A stretch of 64,000 nucleotides of DNA from Fibrobacter succinogenes (GTDB lineage: Bacteria; Fibrobacterota; Fibrobacteria; Fibrobacterales; Fibrobacteraceae), in NCBI GenBank assembly GCA_902762795.1, contig CACWPM010000009.1, positions 1-64,000 of the forward strand, read 5' to 3'. This document shows positions 32,035-39,924 of this stretch, one piece after another (the stretch's first letter is position 1; every line of letters begins with the position of its first letter). A model generated the notes under the pieces. That model was given only the letters and a program-made list of their open reading frames with translations, ran no database searches and was not told the origin of the DNA. A program made the position numbers and the translations under genes.

Positions 32035-33224
32035 TCGTATTGGATCCGAATGGCGAAAAGCTGAATTTGATGCCCTTGAACGTGGGGCCTAGCCACCCGG
32101 CGACTCACGGTTGCTTGCGTTTCTTGGCCGCCATGGATGGCGAAACCATCGTGGCATCTGTCGAAGAAATCGGCTACCTGCACCGCGGGTTCGAAAAGAT
32201 GGTGGAACGCGGCACTTGGCAGCAAGTGGTTCCTTATACGGACCGCTTGAACTACTGCTCTGCTATCATGAACAACATTGCGTTCTGCCGTACCGTTGAG
32301 AACATGTTCGGTGTTGAAATCCCGGAACGTACCAAGGTCCTCCGCGTGATTGTGAACGAACTCTCCCGTATCAACGACCACTTTGTGTGCGTTGCCGCAG
32401 CGTTCCAGGACTTGGGCGGTACGACTCCGTTCATGTATGCCTTCAACCCGCGTGAAGAAATCATGTGCATCTGGGAAAAACTTACGGGTGCGCGCCTCAC
32501 GAACAGCTTTGCCCGCATTGGTGGGCTTTCTCGCGATAGCTACGAAGGCTTTGAACAAGATGTTCTTGCAGCCCTCAATTCTACCGAAAAGGCTTTGAAG
32601 GACTTGCACGCTTGCTTAGACCGTAACCGCATCTTCCTCGACCGTACGGTGGGTATCGGCAAGATTTCTGCTGAAAAGGCTATCAGCTACGGCTGGACCG
32701 GCCCGTGCCTCCGCGCTTCCGGTGTTGCCTCTGACCTCCGCAAGGATGAACCGTACTACGATTACGAAACTTACGACTGGGAAGTCGTGGTCGGCACTCA
32801 GGGCGACTGCAACGACCGTTTGCAGGTTCGTTTGGCCGAAATCGAAGAATCCGTAAAGATTGTGCGCCAGGCTTTGAAGCGCCTCGCCCCGGGTCCGGTC
32901 GATATTGTCGATCCGCGTATCCGCGTGCCTGCACACAAGCTTGCTTACCAGGATATGGAAGGCCTTATCGGTCGCTTCAAGAGCGTTTACGAAGGCATCC
33001 GCGTTCCGGAAGGCGAATACTACTGCGGTTCCGAATGTGCTAACGGTGAACTTGGTTTCACGATTATTTCTGACGGCTCTGGCCATCCGTACCGCATCAA
33101 GGTACGTCCGCCTTGCCTCACGCAGTTTGCTGCATTCCATGAACTCGTCGAAGGCGGTCTTTTGGCTGACTCCATGGCCGTGCTTTCGGGTCTCAACATT
33201 ATTGCTGGAGAACTTGACCGATGA
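32031..33224 (+). CDS. nuoD: NADH-quinone oxidoreductase subunit D
   Basis: 49 kDa-type subunit that forms the quinone-binding cavity with NuoB. 397 residues. Conserved blocks: NVGPSHPATHGCLRFLA, IGYLHRGFEKMVE, PYTDRLNYCS, MYAFNPREEIM, GPCLRASGVASDLRKDEPYY, and the C-terminal segment ending VLSGLNIIAGELDR. The HxxTHG-type motif HPATHG is intact. Overlaps nuoC and nuoE by 4 bp each. Confidence 0.96.
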   Translation: MIVLDPNGEKLNLMPLNVGPSHPATHGCLRFLAAMDGETIVASVEEIGYLHRGFEKMVERGTWQQVVPYTDRLNYCSAIMNNIAFCRTVENMFGVEIPERTKVLRVIVNELSRINDHFVCVAAAFQDLGGTTPFMYAFNPREEIMCIWEKLTGARLTNSFARIGGLSRDSYEGFEQDVLAALNSTEKALKDLHACLDRNRIFLDRTVGIGKISAEKAISYGWTGPCLRASGVASDLRKDEPYYDYETYDWEVVVGTQGDCNDRLQVRLAEIEESVKIVRQALKRLAPGPVDIVDPRIRVPAHKLAYQDMEGLIGRFKSVYEGIRVPEGEYYCGSECANGELGFTIISDGSGHPYRIKVRPPCLTQFAAFHELVEGGLLADSMAVLSGLNIIAGELDR

Positions 33225-34237
33225 GAGAACATATTACTGGCGCTGTCCAATTTGTCTCGATGCCGGATCCGGGCCAGAAGTTTGGCTATGTGAACAAGCC
33301 TGTGCCGCAGCCTCCTACGGCTGAAGTGCTCGCCAAGCTCAATACGCCTGAAATCAAGGACCGCTGCGCTGACTTGCTCAGCCGCTATCCGGTCGGTCAG
33401 GCAGCACTTCTCGAAGTGCTTTGGCTCGTGCAGGGCGTGTTTGGCTGGGTGCCGCGCGAAGGTATCCGCTGGGCCGCAGGCGTTTGCGGTTGTGCTCCGG
33501 CTCATGCTCTTGGCGTTGCTACGTTCTACACGATGTACAACCACGCTCCGAAGGGCAAGTTCCTCTTGCAGTTCTGCCGTAACATCAGCTGCACGATCAA
33601 GGGCGCTCCGAGTTTAATCGCTTATGTGGAACATGCTTTGAACATCAAGACGGGCGAAACGACTCCGGATGGTCTCTTTACGATCCTCCAGGTGGAATGC
33701 CTCGGTTCTTGCGGCAACGGCCCGATGATGCTCGTGAACGACGATTTTGCAACGGATGCCGATGGCGAAGTGCTCACGATGAAGCCGGGTACGACGCTTA
33801 CCGAAGACAGCATCGACCGCATCCTCAAGTGGTGCTATGCCCATGAAGACAACATCCCGAAGCACGATGTGCTTGGCGGTACGGTGAAGGGCCACTGTGG
33901 TCATCCGGGCGCTCCGGGTGCAATTGCAAAGCCGCAGGTAGCTGACTATGCTCCTCCTTCTCCGGTTTTGAATGTCAAGTCCGAAGCTGACGAAACGGGC
34001 GCTACCCTTACTTGGAAGGGCGCTCCGGAATTCACGAAGATTGTCGTCGAAAAGAAGAACGGCAACGACTGGGTCGCCGTGGGCGAGCCGGGCGTGAAGG
34101 ACAAGGCTTTTGTAGACCCGAACGGAAAGGTCGGCGACGAATACCGTATGATTGCGACCTCCGGTGAACGTGTTGCTAAACCCTCGGCTGTTGCTGTGAC
34201 TAAGCAGAAGCCCGCACCGGAACAAAAGGCGGTTTAA
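33221..34237 (+). CDS. nuoE: NADH-quinone oxidoreductase subunit E with C-terminal Fn3-like domain
   Basis: 24 kDa-type subunit carrying [2Fe-2S] cluster N1a. Ligands Cys119, Cys124, Cys160 and Cys164 (FCRNISC and VECLGSCGNGP). The NuoE core occupies residues ~35-215, the normal size. A His/Gly/Pro hinge (KGHCGHPGAPGA) follows, then ~80 residues at 246-326 with the strand pattern of a fibronectin type III or similar Ig-like domain (PPSPVLNVKSEADETGATLT, VVEKKNGNDWVAVG, DEYRMIATSGERVAKPS). Such an extension is not part of the canonical subunit and its role is unknown. Same base composition as the rest of the gene. Confidence 0.93.
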   Translation: MREHITGAVQFVSMPDPGQKFGYVNKPVPQPPTAEVLAKLNTPEIKDRCADLLSRYPVGQAALLEVLWLVQGVFGWVPREGIRWAAGVCGCAPAHALGVATFYTMYNHAPKGKFLLQFCRNISCTIKGAPSLIAYVEHALNIKTGETTPDGLFTILQVECLGSCGNGPMMLVNDDFATDADGEVLTMKPGTTLTEDSIDRILKWCYAHEDNIPKHDVLGGTVKGHCGHPGAPGAIAKPQVADYAPPSPVLNVKSEADETGATLTWKGAPEFTKIVVEKKNGNDWVAVGEPGVKDKAFVDPNGKVGDEYRMIATSGERVAKPSAVAVTKQKPAPEQKAV

Positions 34238-34239
34238 TT

Positions 34240-35547
34240 ATGGCTGAATGTGTAAAAGTTTGTACGCAGAACTTTGGCAAGGGCGCCCAGGACATCGAAG
34301 TCTATAAGAAGCTGGGTGGCTACTCCAATATTTCTGAACGCTTGTTCAACATGAGCCAGTTTGAGCTCATCGATTACGTGCAACGTTCTAACCTCCGCGG
34401 TCGTGGTGGTGCAGGCTTCCCGACAGGCATGAAGTGGAGCTTTGTGCCGCGTGGTACGGGCAAGCCGGTTTACATTGTCGTAAACGCTGACGAAGGTGAA
34501 GGCGGTACCTTTAAGGACCACTTCCTCATGCTCGAAGATCCGCACCGCTTGATTGAAGGCCTTATCATTGCTGCTTGGGCTTTGGGCTCTCGCGCGGCCT
34601 ACATCTACTGCCGTGGCGAATTCCTCCCGTGCATCGAAGCCTTGAACAAGGCTTTGAACCAGGCTTATGCCGCAGGTTACCTCGGCGAAAACATTTGCGG
34701 CACGAAGTTCAGCTTTGATATCTTTGTGCATCGCGGTGCTGGCGCCTACATTTGCGGTGAAGAAACTGCTTTGATTAACTCTCTCGAAGGCCAGAAGGGC
34801 CAGCCGCGCCTGAAGCCGCCGTTCCCGGCAGTTTGCGGTGCCTGGAAATCTCCGACCTGCGTGAACAACGTCGAAACGATCATGTCGCTTCCGTGGATCT
34901 TGCAGCACGACCCGAGCGACTACGCCAAGATGGGTACGCCGCGTGCCGGCGGTACGAAGGTGTTCTGCATTTCCGGTGACGTGAAGAATCCGGGCGTGTA
35001 CGAAGCTCCTCTCGGCACTCCGATGATGACTATGATTAACGATTACGCCGGTGGCGTTGTGGGTGGCAAGCTCAAGGCTGTGCTCCCGGGCGGTTCCTCT
35101 TGCGCTCCCTTGACTGCAGAAGAAGCTGCGGTCGCCACGATGGACTACGAATGCCTCGCCTCGATGAAGACGATGTTCGGTTCTGGCGCTATGATCGTGA
35201 TTAACGATACGCACAACATGGTGGACCTCCTGAATTGCCTCGGCAACTTCTACAGCCACGAATCTTGCGGCCAGTGCACGCCGTGCCGCGAAGGTACAGG
35301 CCTCTTGCACCGCATCTTGAACCAGATGGTGGCCGGTAACGGTCACGATGGCGATGTGGAACTGATGCAGAGCCTTTCTGGCGGATTTGGTGGTGTCACC
35401 ATCTGCCCGCTCTCCATTTCTTTGGGTGGCCCGGTCTCGAGCTACACTGCAAAGTTCCGTGCGGACTTTGACGAATATATCGCTAAGAACCCCGAACACG
35501 CAAAACCGCGTATTCAAGAAACAAGTCGTCCTGGAATTTTCTGGTAA
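34240..35547 (+). CDS. nuoF: NADH-quinone oxidoreductase subunit F
   Basis: 51 kDa-type subunit with the NADH site, FMN and cluster N3. 435 residues. Motifs: LRGRGGAGFPTGMKW and NADEGEGGTFKDH (FMN), GAGAYICGEETALINSLEG (NADH/FMN), and the N3 ligand motif ESCGQCTPCREGTGLL with a fourth Cys in GVTICPLS. Electron entry point of complex I. Starts 2 bases after nuoE. Confidence 0.97.
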   Translation: MAECVKVCTQNFGKGAQDIEVYKKLGGYSNISERLFNMSQFELIDYVQRSNLRGRGGAGFPTGMKWSFVPRGTGKPVYIVVNADEGEGGTFKDHFLMLEDPHRLIEGLIIAAWALGSRAAYIYCRGEFLPCIEALNKALNQAYAAGYLGENICGTKFSFDIFVHRGAGAYICGEETALINSLEGQKGQPRLKPPFPAVCGAWKSPTCVNNVETIMSLPWILQHDPSDYAKMGTPRAGGTKVFCISGDVKNPGVYEAPLGTPMMTMINDYAGGVVGGKLKAVLPGGSSCAPLTAEEAAVATMDYECLASMKTMFGSGAMIVINDTHNMVDLLNCLGNFYSHESCGQCTPCREGTGLLHRILNQMVAGNGHDGDVELMQSLSGGFGGVTICPLSISLGGPVSSYTAKFRADFDEYIAKNPEHAKPRIQETSRPGIFW

Positions 35548-35551
35548 TAAT

Positions 35552-37141
35552 ATGAGTAACTACTACAATATGCCGAAACTCCCGACCGAAGCAAGCCCGA
35601 AGGTGGAAATCTTCGTGGATGATCGTGCCGTGATGGTTCCTGGCGATACCAACCTCCTCGAAGCCTTGAAGGCTGTCGGGATTGAAACTCCTCACGTATG
35701 TTATCATCCGTATTTGCCGGTGTCGGGTAACTGCCGTCAGTGCCTGGTAGAGCAGGAAGGCCCGCGCGGTCGCATGCTCGTGATTTCGTGCTATACTCCT
35801 GTGACTCCGGGTATGAAGATTTATACGCCGGCATCCAGCGCCCGCGTGAAAAACGCCCGCAAGGCTACACAGGAATTCATGCTGGTGAATCACCCGCTCG
35901 ATTGCCCGATTTGCGACAAGGCAGGTGAATGCACCTTGCAGGAAAACTACATGGAAGCTGGCCAGAATGAAGGCCGCCTCCGTCCGGAATACGGCAAGAA
36001 CTACCACGGCAATCCGGAACATCAGTTCATTGATGCGAAGGGTCAGCTCCGTGGCGGTAAGCATGTGGACATTGGTCCGCGCATTTTGCTCGACGAAGAA
36101 CGTTGCGTGCAGTGCGACCGTTGCGTACGCTTTATGCGTAGCATCGCGAAGGACGAACAGCTCCAGCTTGCTGGCCGTGCCGACCATACTTACATTACGA
36201 CTTTCCCGGGTGAAAAGCTCGACCACGAATACGACCTCTGTGTCACGGACGTATGCCCGACGGGCGCCATGACGGCAAAGTACTTCCGCTTCCAGAAGCG
36301 CGTTTGGCTCCTTGCCCATACTCCGACGATTTCGATGGACGACTCTCTCGGAGCAAACATTTGGCTTGATCATGCCGATGGCCGTATCTACCGCGTGATG
36401 CCGCGTTGCAACCCGGAAGTGAACCGCAGCTGGCTCTCCAATACGAGCCGTCTCGCATTCCAGCAGTTCGACAAGAACCGTTTGCCGGCAATCGACGCTT
36501 CTGCTATCCAGATTAGCGGTGGCAAGGTTGCTCTCGTGGCTGGTGGCGCTTGCACGAACGAAGACCTCGCAGCCCTCAAGATGCTCAAGGATGCTCTCGG
36601 TGACCGCGCTGAACTCTTCGGTGGATCCCTCCTCAAGGTGAATGCTCCGGACGGTATCGCGAAGAGCGGTGACCCGGTGGCAAACCGCGCAGGCATGCAG
36701 CTCATGGGCTTTGCAGATGTTGCAGAACTCATCAAGCGCGCAGGCGAATTCAGCAACCTCATTACGGTGAATGCTGACCTTTACGGCGAAGACGCTTCTG
36801 CCGCCAAGGCTCTCGACAAGATTTCGAACCGTATCGCCCTTTCCGCTTTCGATGACGCTACCGCCAAGAAGGCTAAGGTCGCATTCGGTATCCGCCACTG
36901 GAGCGAAGTCCAGGGCACGATGGTCAACAGCCTCAACATCTTGCAGAAGCTCTCTCAAGCTCCGACTTGCCCGGACGAAAAGCTTGCCCCGGCCTACGAA
37001 GTGATTTCCGCTTTGGCAGGGAACAAGTTCAATTCGGCTTGCGAAGCTTTCAAGAAGGCTCGTGAATACGTGCCGGCTTTCGCTGACATTACCTATGATG
37101 CCATCAAGAGCACAGGAAAGCTCCTGGGAGGTAACGCATAA
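35552..37141 (+). CDS. nuoG: NADH-quinone oxidoreductase subunit G (short form)
   Basis: 75 kDa-type subunit, 529 residues against roughly 700-900 in many bacteria. The N-terminal part is complete: the [2Fe-2S] N1b region (THVCYHPYLPVSGNCRQCLV), the His-Cys cluster region (HPLDCPICDKAGECTLQ) and the double-cluster region (CVQCDRCVRFMRSIA ... CVTDVCPTGAM). The molybdopterin-oxidoreductase-like remainder is truncated. I start at the ATG at 35552 (MSNYYNMPKL), 4 bases after nuoF, because the longer frame beginning at 35387 overlaps nuoF and is not conserved. Its stop overlaps the nuoH start (TAATG). Confidence 0.93.
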   Translation: MSNYYNMPKLPTEASPKVEIFVDDRAVMVPGDTNLLEALKAVGIETPHVCYHPYLPVSGNCRQCLVEQEGPRGRMLVISCYTPVTPGMKIYTPASSARVKNARKATQEFMLVNHPLDCPICDKAGECTLQENYMEAGQNEGRLRPEYGKNYHGNPEHQFIDAKGQLRGGKHVDIGPRILLDEERCVQCDRCVRFMRSIAKDEQLQLAGRADHTYITTFPGEKLDHEYDLCVTDVCPTGAMTAKYFRFQKRVWLLAHTPTISMDDSLGANIWLDHADGRIYRVMPRCNPEVNRSWLSNTSRLAFQQFDKNRLPAIDASAIQISGGKVALVAGGACTNEDLAALKMLKDALGDRAELFGGSLLKVNAPDGIAKSGDPVANRAGMQLMGFADVAELIKRAGEFSNLITVNADLYGEDASAAKALDKISNRIALSAFDDATAKKAKVAFGIRHWSEVQGTMVNSLNILQKLSQAPTCPDEKLAPAYEVISALAGNKFNSACEAFKKAREYVPAFADITYDAIKSTGKLLGGNA

Positions 37142-38496
37142 TGGATATTATTGAATCCAAAACCTGGATTGAATGGGCAATTACGATTGCGAAGTTCGCC
37201 TTCTGCTTCGTGCCTGTCCTTTACATCCTTCTTTTAATCCCGATGGAACGTCGTGGCGCAGGCTTTATGCAAGACCGTCAGGGCCCGAACCGCTCCTACA
37301 TCAAGATTCCGTACTTCGGAAAGCTTCGTGCGTTCGGCTATGTGCAGAACATGTGCGACGGTACAAAGCTCTTCTTCAAGGAAATGTTCGCTCCTGCTGG
37401 TGTGAACAAGCTCTTGTACTATGTAGCTCCGGCAATCCCGTTCGCCATCGTGTTCCTTAGCCCGTGCGTTATCCCGTGGTTTGGACCGATGATTTTCGAT
37501 TGGGGTGGCGAAACGGTCAGCATCGCAGGTTCCATCATCGATTCCGATGTGGGCGTGCTCTTGCTGTTCGGCTTCTCTTCTATCTCGGCTTACGGTGCCA
37601 TGCTCGCTGGTTGGGCTTCCAAGTCCAAGTACAGCTTCTTGGGCGCTCTCCGTACGAGCTCCATGACCATCAGCTACGAAGTCTGCCTTGGTCTTTCGCT
37701 CATGGGCATTTTGCTCCTCGCAGGTTCTTTCAACCTCACGGACATTGTGCAGTGGCAGGAAAATCACGTGTGGGGTATCGTTGCCCAGCCGGTCGCATTC
37801 TTCTGCTTCCTCATTGCAAGCATTGCTGAAACGGGCCGTGCTCCGTTCGACGTGGCCGAAGGTGAACCTGAACTCGTTGCCGGTTACCATACGGAATATG
37901 GCGCTATGCAGTTCGGTCTCTTCTACATGGGCGAATATTCGCACATCTGTATCAACAGCTTCCTCATTGCGACGCTGTTCCTTGGCGGTTATGCGGTTCC
38001 GTTCGTGACGACCGAAACATTGCAAGAAAACATGGGCGTTTCTCTCGCTGTTCTCTGTGGCGTGCTCGCTTTCATCGCTCTTGCTTTCCTCCACATGATT
38101 TATCGCTATTCCCGCAAGCTTAAGAAGACGAATCTTACGCATCGCTTCGAAGTTCTCAAGGAATACAAGCTCTATAAGATTGTGGCCTGGGTTGCTACCG
38201 TTGCGTTTATCGCTCTCGGCATCGCCGCCTGGTTCTTCTACAATCCTGAAAACTTCGTGGTAAACGGCCTCGCTGTCGGTAGCCTTGCGACGGCTGTCGG
38301 TACGGCGCTTATCCACTTGCTCGTTCTTGTTGCAAAGAGCCTTATCTTCTGCTGGGTCTGGATTTGGGTCCGCTGGACGCTCCCGCGCTTCCGCTATGAC
38401 CATGTGATGCACCTCGGCTGGAAGATTATCTTGAATATCGCCCTCATCAACCTCGTGGTGACTGCGGTCATTGCAAAACTTTTAGGGGGTAACTAA
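37141..38496 (+). CDS. nuoH: NADH-quinone oxidoreductase subunit H with an extra membrane segment
   Basis: ND1-type membrane subunit that links the quinone site to the proton-pumping arm. Signatures: ERRGAGFMQDRQGPN near the N-terminus, AETGRAPFDVAEGEPELVAG, and WVRWTLPRFRYDHVMHLGWK near the C-terminus. At 451 residues it is ~110 longer than usual. The excess lies between the helix after the AETGRAPFD loop and the LPRFRYD motif (residues ~290-400) and includes two or three extra hydrophobic helices (CGVLAFIALAFLHMIY, IVAWVATVAFIALGIAAWFF). Overlaps nuoG and nuoI by 1 bp. Confidence 0.95.
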   Translation: MDIIESKTWIEWAITIAKFAFCFVPVLYILLLIPMERRGAGFMQDRQGPNRSYIKIPYFGKLRAFGYVQNMCDGTKLFFKEMFAPAGVNKLLYYVAPAIPFAIVFLSPCVIPWFGPMIFDWGGETVSIAGSIIDSDVGVLLLFGFSSISAYGAMLAGWASKSKYSFLGALRTSSMTISYEVCLGLSLMGILLLAGSFNLTDIVQWQENHVWGIVAQPVAFFCFLIASIAETGRAPFDVAEGEPELVAGYHTEYGAMQFGLFYMGEYSHICINSFLIATLFLGGYAVPFVTTETLQENMGVSLAVLCGVLAFIALAFLHMIYRYSRKLKKTNLTHRFEVLKEYKLYKIVAWVATVAFIALGIAAWFFYNPENFVVNGLAVGSLATAVGTALIHLLVLVAKSLIFCWVWIWVRWTLPRFRYDHVMHLGWKIILNIALINLVVTAVIAKLLGGN

Positions 38497-39062
38497 TGCG
38501 CGTTATTAAGCAAAAACCGATGACCGTCGTCGAACGCCTTTACATTTTCGAGGCTATCCGCGGTCTGTGGACAACCCTTAAGCATGCGGCCCGCGGCTTG
38601 TTCCGTTACGAAGAGCTTCCGACGATTTCTTACCCGGAAGGCAAGCCCGAAGTCCGTAACACGTACCGTGCCAAGCACCGCTTGATGCTTCGCCCGGACG
38701 GTACGCCCCGTTGCGTCGCCTGTGGCATGTGCGCTGCGGCTTGCCCTGCCCACTGCATCTTCATCGAGGCAACGCAGAGCGATGACCCGCGTATCGAAAA
38801 GCGCGTGATGCGTTTTGACATCGACCACTTGACTTGCGTGTTCTGCGGCCTTTGCGCAGAAGCTTGCCCGGTCGATGCCCTCCGCATGGATACGAAGGAA
38901 ATCATTTTCGAACACCGTTCCCGTGAAGACTTCGTGGCACACCTTTACGATCTCACCAACTGGGATCCGAAGGATTACCCGAATGACGAACAGAGCCAGA
39001 TGGCTCCGGGCGGTACAAAGAATGCCGAGGCCCGCAAGGTCTGGGGCATGGAGGTCAAATAA
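38496..39062 (+). CDS. nuoI: NADH-quinone oxidoreductase subunit I
   Basis: 23 kDa-type subunit with two [4Fe-4S] clusters (N6a, N6b). The two ferredoxin motifs are CVACGMCAAACPAHCI and CVFCGLCAEACPVDAL. 188 residues with an N-terminal amphipathic helix that anchors it on NuoH. The C-terminus after the second cluster (DLTNWDPKDYPNDEQ) is typical. Overlaps its neighbours by 1 bp. Confidence 0.96.
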   Translation: MRVIKQKPMTVVERLYIFEAIRGLWTTLKHAARGLFRYEELPTISYPEGKPEVRNTYRAKHRLMLRPDGTPRCVACGMCAAACPAHCIFIEATQSDDPRIEKRVMRFDIDHLTCVFCGLCAEACPVDALRMDTKEIIFEHRSREDFVAHLYDLTNWDPKDYPNDEQSQMAPGGTKNAEARKVWGMEVK

Positions 39063-39604
39063 TGCTCGCATTGATTTATTTCATTGTCCTCGCAGTGATC
39101 GCAGTCGGCAGTGCCGTTTGCGTGCTCCTCTCTAGGCATCCGCTCTATGGCGCCCTCTCGTTGGTCGTCTCGATGGTGTCTCTTGCCGGTATTTACGGCC
39201 TTCTCGGAAGCCCGTTCCTCGGCGTGGTCCAGATCATGGTCTATGCCGGTGCCATCATGATGCTTCTTACGTTCGTGATCATGGTCTTGAACGGTGCCCG
39301 TGACTCCCATACGCCGATGTTCGACAAGGTTTCGCTCTTTGTTATCCCTGCCGTCATCGTGCTTGCCGGTCTTGTGGGCTTTGCCCTTGTCCGTTCTCCG
39401 ATTGCTTTCGATGCGGCGACAATTCGCGGTTCTGTGGCAATCACTTCCAAGACTCTCTTTGATGTAGCTCAGACAGGCCCGGGTTACTTCGTGCTTTTCG
39501 AAGTCCTCGGTGTTCTTCTGCTTTCTGCCATGGGTGCCGCGGTGCTTCTCGCCAAGAAGCGTCTAGGTTCCGTGGATTCCGAAAAAACGGAGGATAAACA
39601 CTAA
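39062..39604 (+). CDS. nuoJ: NADH-quinone oxidoreductase subunit J
   Basis: ND6-type membrane subunit, 180 residues, five helices. The conserved VQIMVYAGAIMMLLTFVIMVLNG (helix 3 with the pi-bulge region) spans two thirds of the way along the first half. The C-terminus (LLAKKRLGS) is cytoplasmic and charged. Overlaps nuoI and nuoK by 1 bp. Confidence 0.94.
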   Translation: MLALIYFIVLAVIAVGSAVCVLLSRHPLYGALSLVVSMVSLAGIYGLLGSPFLGVVQIMVYAGAIMMLLTFVIMVLNGARDSHTPMFDKVSLFVIPAVIVLAGLVGFALVRSPIAFDAATIRGSVAITSKTLFDVAQTGPGYFVLFEVLGVLLLSAMGAAVLLAKKRLGSVDSEKTEDKH

Positions 39605-39918
39605 TGGAACTCCAAGCTATATACGTTCAGATTTTGGCCCTGGTCATTTTTGCCATTGGCCTTATCGTCGCGGTTTCCCGCCGCAATGTGTTCTTTGTGC
39701 TGATGGGCGTTGAACTAGCCCTGAACGCCGTGAATCTCTCGTTCGTGGGCTTTGCGAAAACCCTGCCCAACGACATGAGCATTGTGGGTCAGGTGGTTCC
39801 GCTGTTCTCCATTGCAGTCGCCGCTGCAGAAGCCTGCGTCGGCCTTGCTATGGTCATCCTCATTTTCCGCAACCGTGAAAGCGTTGATGCCGACACGTAT
39901 TCTAACATGAAGGGGTAG
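39604..39918 (+). CDS. nuoK: NADH-quinone oxidoreductase subunit K
   Basis: ND4L-type subunit, 104 residues, three helices. The two membrane carboxylates in helices 2 and 3 are present (MGVELALNAVNL and AAAEACVGLAMVI). It passes conformational or proton coupling between NuoJ/NuoA and NuoN. Six bases precede nuoL. Confidence 0.95.
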   Translation: MELQAIYVQILALVIFAIGLIVAVSRRNVFFVLMGVELALNAVNLSFVGFAKTLPNDMSIVGQVVPLFSIAVAAAEACVGLAMVILIFRNRESVDADTYSNMKG

Positions 39919-39924
39919 TAAGCA

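Noticed and set aside
35387-35551. Extended N-terminus of nuoG
   Set aside because: It would overlap nuoF by 160 bases with non-conserved, Arg/Ser-rich residues. The ATG at 35552 gives the normal NuoG start before the ferredoxin fold.
34234-36958. Long minus-strand ORFs opposite nuoF and nuoG
   Set aside because: Same shadow effect of codon bias; the plus-strand genes carry all catalytic motifs.
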